Assembly: GCA_027946365.1 (NCBI GenBank) | Contig: JAPEUQ010000001.1 | Location: 3,906,001-3,970,000 of the forward strand | From: Kalmusia sp. IMI 367209 | Lineage: Eukaryota; Ascomycota; Dothideomycetes; Pleosporales; Didymosphaeriaceae | Length of the DNA stretch: 64,000 bases | Direction of reading: 5' to 3' | Part shown: positions 11,400-23,756 of the stretch, piece by piece | Numbering within the stretch: position 1 is the stretch's first letter | Layout: each line of letters starts with the position of its first letter | Program-made: the position numbers and the translations under genes | The notes under the pieces: generated by a model | What the model saw: only the letters and a program-made list of their open reading frames with translations | What the model was told of the DNA's origin: nothing | Database searches by the model: none

Positions 11400-12438
11400 A
11401 TGCCCGTGAGTCCTGCACATCTGCATCGAGATGTCGTAGACTGATCTTCGCGCAGCTCGTGGTCATCTCGGGATATCCCTCAGCGGGCAAGACCACACGT
11501 GCTCTCCAGCTCAAGGATTTCTTCGAGTCGAAGATCGCCAGTGAAAGCGCCGATGCGCGCTCCAGCAAGCTCAAGGTCCACCTCGTCAACGATCAGTCTC
11601 TTGGCTTGCCCCGTGGGGTGTACCATACGGCTAAGGCTGAGAAAGATGCCAGGGCGGAAGAGTATTCTGCCGTGAAGAGGGTACTATCTCGCGACGACAT
11701 CGTCATAGCCGACGGCCTAAATTACATCAAAGGTTTCCGCTATCAGCTCAACTGCGAGGCTAAGGCCGTCCAGACTACGAGCTGCGTGGTCAGTAACCCT
11801 TACTCAAACTTCTATGTCGTTGCTAATAATCCAAGAGGTGCACATAGGAACGCCAGCTGAAAAATGTCGTGAAATCAACAAGAAGCTTCTCGCAGACAAG
11901 AAGCAGGATGGGGGATACGAAGAGGAGGACTTCGAGAATTTGATCTTTAGGTATGAGGAACCAAATGGTATGGCGAGGTGGGACAGCCCCTTGTTCACTG
12001 TGCTCGACGAAGACGAGACGCCCCCTTTCGACCAGATATGGGAAGCCCTCATCGGCAACGACGGTAAAGCGAAAGTCGTCCGACCGAACCAGGCCACTGT
12101 ACTGGTAGGTGTTCTCCTCTTTCTTTTCTCATATCTATGTTGACGATCCGTAGAAACCAGCAACAGAGCAAAACTACCTCTACGAGCTCGACAAGACAAC
12201 GTCAGACATACTCTCCCAGATTATGACCTACCAAAAGGACCACCCAGGCGAAGGCGGCGGCGAAATAGTGGTTCAAGATGTCGAGAAACCCATCGAGCTA
12301 CCCGCCAGTCCAATGACGCTGCCTCAGCTGCAGCGCATACGGCGCCAGTTCATCACCCTCAACCGCCAACATAATTTCTCCAAATCACGGATTAAGGAGA
12401 TCTTCGTCAACTATCTAAACGATCAGTTTCTAGGGTAA
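11400..12438 (+). CDS. kti12: Kti12, Elongator-associated P-loop protein
   Basis: Four exons, 11400-11405, 11456-11788, 11838-12104 and 12154-12438, give 296 aa. The first exon is only ATG CCC; the donor GTGAGT follows at once, and splicing yields MPLVVISGYPSAGKTT, the normal Kti12 start with the Walker A P-loop at residues 8-15. Introns are 50, 49 and 49 bp. Kti12 is an ATPase that binds tRNA and the Elongator complex and is needed for wobble-uridine modification; its loss gives zymocin resistance in yeast. Further family marks seen: HLVNDQSLGL, DIVIADGLNYIKGFRYQL, the HIGTP block, RYEEPNGMARWDSPLF, the acidic DEDETPPF, and the C-terminal RRQFITLNRQ and FVNYLNDQF. The whole length fits the family. 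Confidence 0.93.
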
Positions 12439-14387
12439 ACCCGCGGTCTTGAATGGGTAGATTGACAGGGCTGTGGAGTTCGTCCTGCTTGCCTGAGCGC
12501 TACGGAACTCGCGATACCAATCTGGACTTTCGCTTGAAGCTTAGACCGAGCCGCCTACGCCATTCCTGCGTCTTCCATCTCTCCGACCCGAGTGCTACCG
12601 AGAAAGGTCGATAACGTAACGACGTTAAGCATCAAAATGACGGATATTCAAGGTCGTTGGAAGATGTGCTTCCTTCTCGCAAATGCTCTATCCATCACCC
12701 CGGCCAACGCCTTCCGATTTTCTCCGACTCTTCGCTATCGCTCTGTTTCGCACTAGTGCGCTGAAGCTACCGGTAGATAGCGCAGCTAGCTCTCACCCGC
12801 GTGGCTGTCAAAGAACGTCTCGCATCCTGCATGCTCGCACGACAGTGGCGTGAGTTCGACTCGCGTGTCCTCAACCCACAAGGGAACCGCTCCCATGGCC
12901 ATGTCCAGATTCACGAACCTAGGAGACCATGCCACCGGCGCGATTGCGGGGACCCCAGATCCATTGTGTCGCGTTCGCTAGAAGGAGGGTCTTGTGGGGT
13001 GCGGATCCGTGGTGTTGAGGGGTACACAACTCGACTCCGATCGACCCTTCGCGCCGATTGGTACAGTGGCCTTTGGGTCAAGCATTAACGCATCATCTAT
13101 CATCATCGACTCTTTGCATCATTTGCCAGTCCCAGTATTGCTTTTGCTGATGTCGTATGCTAGTGTGTCTTATCTTCAGCCCAGCCATTAGCTTTGTGTA
13201 GATGTCCCCGCTCCAAATCACCGCATGGTATGGCGCGACCTGTCCTCTAAAGTCTCTTCAAGCCCAAGCCATCCCCGTCTCCCACACCCTATCATGCACC
13301 TCGCGGTCCCCCAGAGCTAATCTTGACCGTCTCTTCTTCGGTGCTATATCGCCACATACGCGACAGACCCACGCACTAAACCAAGACTAGACCCCGCAAA
13401 AAGCAAAATAGGGCCCACGTGTAAGCCGCCCGGCTCGGCTGTGTGTCGGATCTGGGCCTACGCCACAAGATGCAATGGTGTTGCGTGGTGACGGATTTAG
13501 CAATACGTTCCGTGCGCCCGAGGAGCGACGCGGTCGTGTTCGCTTTGGGAGAACGCTCGCGAGCTGCGTGGACAACGGCGTGGATGCTTCGTCGTTGGAA
13601 AACGTGGAGGGGTGGTCGTGCGGGGACGGGCTGCTAGGTAGCTTGCAGTGCAAGAAGGGTTACCGAGTCGTTGGAGCTGCATGCGTGACCTGTGGGGAAT
13701 GTTTTGCGGGATACAACGGTGCGGGTACTCCACAGTCATGAGCATCGTACCAGGAATGTGAACATGGGCTAAGCTTTTGCATTGTCAACTCGAAGGCTTG
13801 AGATTGCGTGGCGATGTCCAGATGGAGTGGAATGAGAGGCATGTAGTGCATGGACCGATCGCTGCATATATGCCACCGGCGGGAAAAGCTGCGGCTATAC
13901 AGCTGGCAGAGCGGACCGAGAGCGGACCACGTCGTCCGTTGACTCAAGCTCAGTCGATCAGTTGTACAAAAGCTTAAGTGAGATATCGATTGACGATATG
14001 TATTATTTAAAGTCGTAATAAAAGTACTATATTCGATCAACGACTGAAATCGTGACTGAATGGAACGGTAAGGACAGGATAGCCAAAAGCTCGTACACAG
14101 TTGAAAGGAAAAAAGTATCAACAGTCATCTGCAAAACTAACGTGTGAGTGCGAAACGAATTTAAGGCCCGCGCACGGTAGCTATATGTGCGGTGCAATGG
14201 TATCTCAAGAAGCGAAGCAAGAAAACAATCCTAGCCTAACGAACACAAGAAAACGACAGTAAGGACGAAGACGAACGGATAGATAGTTGATCCAAGCAAC
14301 CAAAGACCGATTCTACCCAATCCAGCAATCCAAACACGTCAGTCATAACCCAAAGCCTATTTAGTCATCCCAATTGTCATTGTGTTC
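12439..14387. other. gene-free interval kti12 - facB
   Basis: About 1.95 kb between the 3' end of kti12 and the 3' end of facB. Open frames at 12801-13088 and 13443-13741 are short, lack domains and overlap frames on the other strand. The last 400 bp are purine-rich on the plus strand, probably the facB 3' UTR. No RNA gene was seen. Confidence 0.45.
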
Positions 14388-17206
14388 TTACAACCCAAAG
14401 TTGCCATCCAAGCCCGCTAATCCGATTGTCGTGTCTTGAGCGCTCAGATTGGGTATCATGATGCCCTGGTAGATCTTATCGCTGCCCGGTGTGGAGCCGT
14501 AATCCCCGACTGAGTTGGCGAATTCTTCTCCACTCGTGAGACTCTCGTCGCTGAAGCTCAGTACGCTCTGGGGCGGCGGCGCTTGGTCGTTACAGCTCCC
14601 CCAGTTCCACATGTTGGGTGACCACGTAAGGTTAGACTCTGCGCCCGCGGAGAGGGGTATGGTGTCAAGCAGTGCGTCGGCTGGTGGGCCACCGTAGATT
14701 GAGTCGTAGATGTTAGTTTGACCGTTGTCGAGGGAAGAGAGGAGGCGTTCCCAGTCTGAGGGCGAAACGTCCGCTTTGTTGATTGTGTGGTTTGCCATGT
14801 TGTAATTTGCTAGCGGATCAGGGCCGAAGGAGAGGAAGTCGATGTTGGGGTTCTGGCGCATGAGGTGACTGGAACGGCGCTTAGGATGGGCAGAGAAGGA
14901 GGCGCGGTGAGAAAGGGGGCTGAGCGTGGGCTCGGAGCGAGGGTTGTGCGGTTCGGAACGGATGGAAGAGAGGCTGGTGGTGGACTGATTGTTATGCGTG
15001 CCCATGGTGGGGGAGATGGTGGGGAGAGTTGCACGGCGGGGTTCTTTGGCTTCTTGAAGATGGGCCTTCATTGTGTTGGGAGAGAAGCGTGCGGCGATGG
15101 CTTTGAGTGACTTTTGCGTGGCACGGAAGCGATCCATTGGAGCTCCCATGGTGCCTTCCGAATTATGGCGAGACAGCATTGGAGTCGGCATCTGCTCCAT
15201 GCGCGGAATGGCGATCATCGAACAACCCACACGTCTGAACTCATGTGCACCAGCAGCGGAGCCGTGCTCGAGCATGTCCATGACGGTGCAGCTCAATCGA
15301 TTGCAGTCTTTGATGAGCTTGCCATCACGGTCAAGATTGAGCGTCTGGAACAGGAGCCCAAAGCCTGCCTGGACTAGCACCTCGTTCCTGTTGAGACAGA
15401 AAGAGAAGCTCAACTTGCGTTCATCAAGCAATTGGACGATTTGCACAATATGCTTGCATGAGTCGCCGACAGCAACCATTGCCGAAGAGCCCTTATCGCC
15501 AAGGTTGGCAACGACTACAGGGCGATAGATGAGTGATCGAATATGATGGTATGCCAAGGACTAGGATGTTGTTAGTTGCGTCTAATCAATATAAGTTGGG
15601 CTCAGTCGGAATTTACCAAGATGGGTGACCTGCTACTGGTCACGTTTGTGCTGGGCTTATCTTGCTGGAAGGTGAGTTTGAGGTGCGGCGCGAGGTTGAT
15701 GGTCCATTCCTCGAGATCATCGGCAAGCGACGATATAGTGCGGAAAGATATTTCGTGCGTTACTGATGCGGGATATAGGTCTGCAAGAACTCTAGACAGG
15801 ATGCGCGATAAGCGGAAGAGAGCCAGTGCGCTCGAAAGCTTTGTTGACTCTCCCGGCAGGGTCGGAAGGAAGCCCTTTTCAGTGACATACTCATCATCGG
15901 CATCTACAGGGTATTCGCAGTGCACATCCTCTTCCCTTATGAGCTTGGGCAGACCGAGATGAGCGGCAGACAAGCTTAACAGGATTAGCGCATGTTGCTG
16001 GCCTCTGTACACAATAGTAACTTACCAGTCTACGGTATAAAGTGTCCAGAAGATTTTCTTCCGCGTTTCGCTGGTTAATGCACCGAGGGCGAACCGCTTT
16101 TGCGATTGGTGCAAACCGAGGCGTTGTGACAATCCAATGGCAAGGCCCTTATACTTGAGCAACCGAGAGTAGTCAGCTTTCAGCAAGCAGTAAATCTGAG
16201 CAAGGACTAAACATTGCAAAGTAGCAATATCGTTGTCCATCAAAAAGCTTTCTAACGCAGTTTGCCACTGCGCTTCAAAGGATTCAACATCTTGGCCATC
16301 GCGGGGCTACGAAGGGTTAGCAACAATCAGTGTAACCATAGCAGGCAATTACTTACATCGCTGGAGAGCGCAGCGATGCCAAAAACAAGGTTGAGCTTGG
16401 CGATCGACTTCTTGTCAGTCATTGTGTCCGGACTAGCGACATATTGCTCGTAGAGGGAAAGGAAAGTCGGACGGTGCAGGACTGGAAACAGCGGGGCCCA
16501 TTCTTGAAAGAAGATGTTAATCATCTGGTCGGACACAAGACGAGGCGGCGCTTTGAATGAGATGGGTCGCTTCGACGAGTGCGACCCCGAGGACTTGGAT
16601 CCAGTACCGAAGAAGGCGTTTGAGTTGACATCTGAACACGATCTGCCAGATTCTTGTGCTCGCTGTTTGAAAGATTCTATATTGTGTTAGATTTTGAAAC
16701 ATGGTAGTGCGAACTAACGCACCAACGAATGCTCTTCCGCTTGAGCTTCCCACACAGTATGTATCTCGATTCTCATCATCGAGCAGTAGTGGCGATTGTT
16801 GGACTTTGAAGGTGTCCTCCTTCTCTTGCGGCTCTTCGCGCACTTCTGAGATGGGTGTCGAAGAACGTCTTGGGGCTGTGTTCGCAGGAGATGAATGCGA
16901 GTGTATCCTCGAAAGCATGTCGATCTTCTCATCTTTCTCATCTAATAGGTCCTTGAGGTCGCGCACCTCAGCTTCCAACGCACGAACTCGCTCCTCTAGC
17001 GACTCGGTATAACCACGAGGGAAAGCCCGGCGGCTGAGCTTATCGCTAGTCTTGCACTCGAAGCCAACATTCAGACATTGAGTGCAGCTAGGTCGCACGC
17101 CATCGCAGCGAATTTTCTTCGAGCGGCATCGATCACAGGCTTGGGCGATGCGCGTCTGATTGTTCGTCCCGACCTTGATCACCTTCATAGGAAGGATGCC
17201 AGGCAT
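14388..17206 (-). CDS. facB: FacB/Cat8 transcriptional activator of acetate use and gluconeogenesis
   Basis: Five exons on the minus strand, 17206-16723, 16676-16357, 16306-16026, 15974-15617 and 15560-14388, encode 871 aa, close to Aspergillus FacB in length. All four introns are 46-56 bp. FacB switches on acetyl-CoA synthetase, glyoxylate-cycle and gluconeogenic genes. Seen: a Zn2Cys6 finger with Cys 24, 27, 34, 41, 44 and 51, then a coiled coil at about residues 66-100 ([19 protein letters not shown]). Next is the [16 protein letters not shown] block, and the fungal-specific middle domain with [36 protein letters not shown] and [19 protein letters not shown]. The acidic, Asn/Ser-rich C-terminus (about the last 200 residues) fits an activation domain. 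Start choice: [14 protein letters not shown] is the usual FacB N-terminus. Confidence 0.95.
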
Positions 17207-19048
17207 GGTGGCGGTCTTTTCGCAGTCGCGTCTCGGTGTGTAGTGCCAGTGCTCGGCTCAGCGCATCAAACGATCGTTGGGTCGGGCTGTGTACGTGTCG
17301 GGTATTCCCATCCGGAGCGCCACGGGAAGCAGATGTAAAAGATAATGAGGATGGAGGTCGACGAGCAGGAGCAGCGGCAGAGATTCAAGTACGTGGGAGG
17401 CGAGGGCGCATATAAGGGACCAACTAGGAACCAAGCGGAACGTGTGCAAAGTGGAGGGAAGGCTGCGCCGTCTCATGTATGGCCAGAAGGGCCGTCAGTG
17501 CGCCCTCGCCGTGTTCGCACGCTCTGGGGCCGCTAGTGCTAGTGTTTTCTGGGGCCTCAAGCACGGCGATGCGGGGAACAAGTGCGCGAGGATTGGCAGC
17601 ATCTCACACGCTGGGCCGCCGGCCCAGGATGCTCCCGGTCGCCCCATTTGACGCTGCATCTTTGCCCTGCCCTCCGCTCCATTTTCGTAGCCTTCTTCGT
17701 CACTAACCAGTTGCGAAGGATCAGCGAAGGGGTCTCAAACAGCGTGGCTCAACATGGAGAGCGTCGCCTGTCAGCCATCGAACAGTGAACAAGCCCCAGA
17801 CTCGCTCCGAATCGCAAGATCGCCGGATGCTCCATCCACCAACACCCTGTCCTGTCATTGCTGCTGACGTATCAAGCACTCTGCTTGTCGGTCTTTAGAG
17901 TGCAAAAGCATTGCTCTATACACCAGGCAAAATGTCGCCGAAAAGACAGCCAGTGTCCAGTGCGCGATAGCAAAGTCATAAGCAACCCATAGGCTCGAAA
18001 AAGGATGCTTCAATTGAGGCACCCCACTGTCTAAAGCTGGTCAGAAGTCAGTGCGTGCGTTAAGAGTCTTTCGGTAGTATTCGCCTGGTGAATGTCGCCG
18101 AGCGCCATCCACCCAACGAGGACCAAGGCGACGATCGGCCAAGAGATCGCCCGTTGGTTCCTGCTTGTTCATATGACTCTGTCTTCGTAAACACACTCTA
18201 CGTGCCACAACAGCATTCATTAATATTGCATGGTCGATAGCCGCGAATGCACATCATTGCCTGGGTCGGCATGATTCTACCGTTCTTCGAGAAGCTATGG
18301 AAAGCGCGCTCCAGCTCCCAGCGTGCAGGCAGCGAAGGACAGGCGCTGTGATCAGGCCCTGTCATCCACTCATATCGTCGCGCAGAGCAAGATATGGCGT
18401 TGCAGGGGAGGTAGCCTGCGCAGCGACACTTTCCAAGCTCCACACCTCGCCGCCAGCTGATAAAGTGCTGCGGAAAATTCTGCTTCAGAGTGTCGACATT
18501 GATAAAGAGAGACTCGAGAATCATCTTCCCTGATTGTTTTCGTAGATGTCCATGTTGGTATATTTCAATGTTGAATAAGCTCTGCGTGATTCTTCCGGCT
18601 TTGCGGCACAGCGAGCCGTCTGACTTCGTCCACCGAATCCGCAGAGTAGCAAGTCCCGCGCGGCTCGGATTCAACAACATTCACGACGACGTCGCTATGC
18701 GACGCTTGTTGGTCAAGCCGATGCGGCTCAAGCCGGTTGCTGGACCCTCTCCCGCGTGGCGACACTAGATGGGCACTGACTTCAACCAAGCGAAAACTAA
18801 TATATCAGCCACGTTGACGTGCAGCGCAGCATGTGGAGGACTTCCAAAGTGCTTCTATGAAGATCACGATGGCTGTCAGACGGTTCCTGACAGCTGCCTA
18901 ATATGAAGGTGCCCGCAAAGTGGTTGGGAGTGGGAGGCGTGGCTTTATATTAACGGTACCAGGAAACCGATGAGCCACTTAGCTTCGAGTTGACCTATAG
19001 AGATGGGGCCATCATAGCAGCGTCTAATGATGTGGGGATGCCTTTGCC
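17207..19048. other. facB upstream region
   Basis: About 1.84 kb between the facB start codon and the stop codon of the SET-domain gene. It should hold the facB promoter. Three CreA-like hexamers lie on the plus strand at 17523-17528, 17549-17554 and 17571-17576. A 160-codon minus-strand frame at 18198-18680 has no domain or signal and I do not accept it as a gene. Confidence 0.45.
17523..17576 (+). promoter_or_regulatory. cluster of CreA-type sites upstream of facB
   Basis: Three matches to SYGGRG within 54 bp: ctgggg, ctgggg and gcgggg, 317-370 bp upstream of the facB ATG. CreA repression of facB is known in Aspergillus nidulans. The sites fit that, but such hexamers are frequent in GC-rich DNA. 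Confidence 0.35.
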
Positions 19049-20902
19049 TCAAGAGAAATCAACCTCTTCTTGCTCGCCTTCATCATCGTGTTCAACGAGT
19101 CCGAGGTATCGTCGTACCGGCTCGGAGTCGAGAAGACTGGATCTCTGTTCACGAAGACATTAGCGAAACTTTATAACGGGCAAAACTAACAGCAGGCGGG
19201 CGCGTAGAACCATATGGGTTTGTGGGGCCACAAGTACGGCTATTCTCTTACCTGAGCGTTTAACGTGGCTTCTGTCCTCTGTAGCATATCTAGCTCTAGC
19301 GTGCGCAGTCGCGCAGCAAGGTGCCACGGGCCTGCAGAATCATCGTAAGATTACTCTCAAGTAACAGTGAATTGAATGATTTACTTTCTCGTATGGTTCC
19401 GTCACGTGCTGGATTACCCACCGTCTGCAATGTCTCGATTTGCGCTTCGATTCGATTATGTAACAGAACGACAGCCCGAAGTTGATACACTTCCCACAGA
19501 GGGTCTTGTTCGAGTAGGTTGCGGAGCCTGAATGTGTCGTTGAGTTCGCTCTCTTTCCAAAAAGTTTGAATTTCCCGACCTCCATCTACCGTCTGCTTAA
19601 CTTTGAAATCAATGCCTAAATGTGAAAGTGGGTCAGCACAAGATCGAGAACAGAATAACGTAAAGTGCTTAACATAGACGACAGAGGCTGTTCGAGCACG
19701 CAAACATCATATACCCTTTGGGTTACGTACCGTCTTCCTCGTTTACGACTACCAACCAAATGAAGTCACTTTCCCATTCAACACCGTCCCCTTTCTCCGT
19801 GATGCGGAAACCTGGCGCTGTGTTGCAGACGTAGATTTTAGCAGGTCGAAGGGGATCGTCCTAGAATGCGGGTGTGAAATCAGCGTAAGCCACAGAATGA
19901 TGATGGGTACGCCGTCAATGTCTCATTCAAGCGGGAAAAGGTTTTTATCTTGAACAAGAAGCGCATGCACTTTGTACCCGGGTCTTTGCTTACGTCTGGT
20001 ATGTCAAGATTGAGAAATATGACTTTCGCCGACGTCACTGAGTCTTCAAGAAACCCGTAAGAAAATATGTTCTCGCAGGCACCCTTATCATCACCGTATG
20101 TTATGGTGACCTCACCGCCGCTTTCGATGTTTTTGCTGTCCCGTAATAACAGAATAGCATTACCATGATCATCAGTTTCGTACAAGGCGGCTGTAGCGTC
20201 GCCGGATGCATGATTGGCCATGTCAATGCAGGGCACCATAGCATCACCTACGCCTGGGAACTCAAGTGCTCTGGATCGATACATGGCATCAACACGTAGC
20301 CAGTCGTCAAATGCAAGCAGACCATCTTCCTCATCCCACCAATACTTGGCGCACCAGTTGATGTTCTCTGTTGAGGTACGAAAGGTTTCAAATTCTCGTA
20401 ACAAACTATTCATCTTAGCTCGCACGGCAGAGCGGAGGGTCGTCCCTTCGAGAAGCTCATGTTCTTCTTCGGTCCAAAAAGTTGGCAGTAGCTCATCTGG
20501 GAGGTATTTAATATAATCAGTGAGCGGACTGTGGATGCCAACATCTTTGATATCTGGACAGCAGATCGACGCTTGCAAGAGCAAAAATGTTAAAATTGCT
20601 CCTCGAGTGGTGCGTCCAAAATCGCCAAGGGCAAAAAGAATTTCCCGAAGATGCTGGTCGGATTTGGCTACTAGCTCAATGTTCTGCTTTGACAGAATCA
20701 ATTCTTTAGGGACGGTCATTAGAGGTTGCTCCCGCCCACCAGCAAGCTCTCGATCAGCTATTACGGTAGAACCGCGATGTTCGTAGCCTGGTAATGGGCC
20801 GACCTTGACAGCATTGAATCTAACACCATGAAACCTGGCCCAAGCTGAGAAGCTTTCAATAGGCTCTCTAAGCCATTCTTCGGTCCGTCCTCTTCTGATC
20901 AT
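19049..20902 (-). CDS. SET-domain protein lysine methyltransferase (Rkm/LSMT type)
   Basis: Five exons, 20902-19994, 19860-19731, 19615-19385, 19331-19252 and 19144-19049, give 481 aa. Introns are 133, 115, 53 and 107 bp, longer than most here. The SET core is split by an inserted helical region, as in Rubisco-LSMT and yeast ribosomal-protein lysine methyltransferases. Seen: GYEHRGSTVIADREL (SET-N), AMVPCIDMANH with the NH pair at residues 230-231 (AdoMet binding), EVTITYGDD with the catalytic-type Tyr at about 269, and NIFSYGF. The C-terminal part (DDPLRPAKIYVCNTAPGF, WESDFIWLVVVNEEDG, LWEVYQLRAV) matches the substrate-binding domain of this class. The substrate is unknown; ribosomal proteins are the usual targets. 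The start at 20902 is the first in-frame Met before the domain, and an upstream exon cannot be excluded. Confidence 0.88.
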
Positions 20903-21705
20903 ATTGCTTGCAGGCAGCAGTTGAGATATCTATTGCCCTGTTTGAATAGTCGCCGTGGATGTTGCTTAGATAAGCGAGACGGTATGACAGCCAGGTTGAA
21001 GAAAATGTAGAGCCCGGCTTGAGTTGCACCGACTCTTGATCGGCTCGGCAAGGCTCACGCAATGACGCAGGCAATAGACGAGATTTGTCTGATCTTCGAG
21101 GCAGCTTAGCACCGCTAATCGTGAATACCGGGAGGCCTGTCAGATCTGTATGATGGGTGCCGTCACTCTCGGAGCGAGCTGCGATATGTGAGTCTCCATA
21201 TACCCAATTCCAAGCAAAACAAGCAAAAATAATGGGCAGGTAGTCGCCCAAGCAGTGCACGAGCAAACAAACAACGGAGCAACAGGGGTTACTCACCACA
21301 CGCGCGGCACAGTTATTACGAAGGGGCTGTTGTTGTGGTCGTCGCTAGGTCAAAGCGCCGTGAAACCCTAGCGCTCCTGCCACTAAGCTGGTTTGGGCGC
21401 TAGTTTTGTTGATGCCGTCCAGACCAAAACAACATCCAAAGTACATTTCTACAGCTCCTCTTTCTCACTCATTCGCAACACACTCCGCATCTTTACAACT
21501 ATTCCTTAGCCGGGCTGACACCAGCCGAGACAGATCGCAGCGCCTGCGACACACCTCGCGCAAGTCCTTTCCGTCTCAACCTCGGCGCGGCGAAAGCTCA
21601 CCGTGCTGTCGGCCTGCCCGCTGTTCCCACGACCTACGGTCCACGGGTCGCACTTGCGCTTTCTACAAGGGAAGTTTACTTTGAGCGGCCGCACCTTCCG
21701 GCGCA
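20903..21705. promoter_or_regulatory. divergent promoter region, SET gene / cdc14
   Basis: About 800 bp between divergent start codons. Open frames here are short and lack domains. No clear TATA box or binding-site cluster was seen. Confidence 0.4.
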
Positions 21706-23756
21706 ATGTCTGCGCAGCAGAGGGTCGCAAAGATGCCTCGCTCTGGAGCGGGGACGGCCTATGGCCAGGTCATCGAGTACATCCAAGGTTAGTGCCAACA
21801 ATACCACATCCAAACAGTTAGGGAGGTTCACTTCTGACTCTCTATCCTTATTTAGACCGACTCTATCTGGCATCCTTTACCCAGCCTCCTAACGCCGATA
21901 CCCCCTTCAGATACTTGGAGCGGTCGAGCCAGTCACCGTCGAAGCGTTCGAGCAAGGCGCAGCCCGGACCTACCGCTGCGACTAAGCACGCCCTCCCGCC
22001 CGTATATTTCACCATCGACAAGAGCCTGCTATACAATGCTTTCCACGCTGACTTCGGGCCATTGCATATTGGCCATCTTTACCGATTCGCCGTTCAACTA
22101 CACGAAGTGTTGGGAGACCCTGCGAACGAGGACCGTGCGGTGATTTTCTGGAGCAGCGCCGACTCGAGAAGTACGTCCATAATTCAATGTGCATGAGGAG
22201 TTGCTGACAAGTCGTTAGGTCGAGCGAACGCAGCCTGTATTCTGGCCTGCTTATATGGTCCTGATCCAGTCATGGCCGCCACACCTTGCATTGGCACCCA
22301 TTGCGCAGATGGACCCGCCATGCATGCCGTTTCGAGATGCGGGTTACAGCCAGGCCGACTACGTGTTGAACATTCAAGACATCATCTACGGAGTCTGGAA
22401 AGCAAAGGAAGAAGGGTTGTGTGGGCTCAAAGATTTCAGCTTGGAAGAGTATGCTCTACCCCATCAATTTTCTAAATAGTTGCTGATGAAGTTAGATATG
22501 AGAAGTACGAACGAGTGGACATGGGCGATTTCAACTGGGTGACTCCCAATTTCCTGGCTTTCGCCTCTCCGAACGTCCAGCCGACGCACGAAATCCCTAC
22601 GACTTCACCTATGTATTCCACTTTGCCCTCCAACATTGCCGAAGTGCAGCGCTCCGGCTTGCCCACGCCTTTCAAGAATGTTTTGTCGCACTTCTGCGCC
22701 AGGAATATTGGCCTCGTGGTGCGACTCAACTCTGAACTCTACTCATCGACATACTTCACGAAGTTGGGCATACAACACTTGAACATGATTTTCGATGATG
22801 GAACCTGTCCCCCGCTCTCGCTTGTTAGACAATTCATCAATCTGGCGCACGAGATGATCACTGTGAAGAAGAAGGGCATTGCTGTGCACTGCAAAGCTGG
22901 TCTAGGGCGCACCGGCTGTCTCATTGGCGCATACTTGATCTACAAGCATGCGTTCACTGCCAACGAGATCATTGCATACATGCGCTTCATGCGTCCCGGA
23001 ATGGTTGTTGGTCCTCAGCAACATTGGCTGCACCTCAACCAGTCCACATTCCGGGAGTGGTGGTACGAGGACACAATGAAAGCGAAATATGCGGACAGAA
23101 TTCCTACGACGCCGACAAGGTCACCGCACAAGCAACGACTAGCTAGCAACGGTCAGACATTTACTCCTCCCAATGGTTCCCAGAAGCGCTCTGCTCTCGG
23201 AGAGATCGAATCGAACGAGCGAAGCAACGTCGGTAGCTCATTGGGGGTGCAAGAAGACAACCTTCCTGCCCCCACGCCAGGTCAACCCCGCAAGACTAGT
23301 AAGCTATATGGTGGCGGCACCGGGAGGTCACCGCTCAGGGTCCACGAAAATGAGCCATTCACGAAGTCTGAGCGTATCACCGAGATCACTCGCTTCGAGG
23401 GCGAGACGGATGAGGAGTACCACCTTCGTCAGATTGCTCGGAGGACGACATCGCGATCGCCCGTCTCGAAAGACCGTGACCGTCGAGCGGTTAGCATGAC
23501 GACCACCAAAACGTCTATGACATCGACGACGTGGACATCTTACGGCGAAAGCGATGCGGAAAACACGGCACCTGCAGAATCCCACCCAAAAACTCCGTCA
23601 CGAGAAAAGAGTGCGAGCGGTCACGGCAGTATCAGCGTCGGCAAGATACGCGGCAGCCCTTCGCGACGAAACACAGAGACCAAGAGCGGAGTCAGAAAGA
23701 CGAGCGGCAGAGTGGGCAGTGTCGGCAGCTCCATGATTCGTACTAAACCTGCATAG
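21706..23756 (+). CDS. cdc14: Cdc14 dual-specificity phosphatase, with apparent +1 frame break
   Basis: Exons 21706-21787, 21856-22170, 22219-22448 and 22496-23756; introns 47-68 bp. Cdc14 reverses Cdk1 phosphorylation in mitotic exit, septation and sporulation. Seen: the N-terminal Cdc14 domain (QVIEYIQDRLYLASF, YFTIDKSLLYNAFHADFGPL), the linker LEEYEKYERVDMGDFNWVTP, and the catalytic loop HCKAGLGRTG with Cys at about residue 341, then IAYMRFMRPG. The C-terminus is a basic Ser/Thr-rich tail with many SP/TP sites. Odd: exon 3 reads RANAACILAC up to 22250 in one frame and YMVLIQSWPPH from 22252 in the next. One extra T in tgcttatatg breaks the frame, and exon 3 is one base too long for its splice phases. 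Everything else is intact, so a consensus error is likelier than a dead gene. Confidence 0.9.

Noticed and set aside
18198..18680. 160-codon minus-strand frame between facB and the SET gene
   Set aside because: No recognisable domain, no signal peptide, and overlapping plus-strand frames of similar quality.
19861..19910. A 50 bp intron with a GTACCC donor in the SET gene
   Set aside because: It leads into a frame with a stop. The donor GTAAGC at 19993 gives a 133 bp intron and continues the conserved DDPLRPAKIYVCNTAPGF block in frame.
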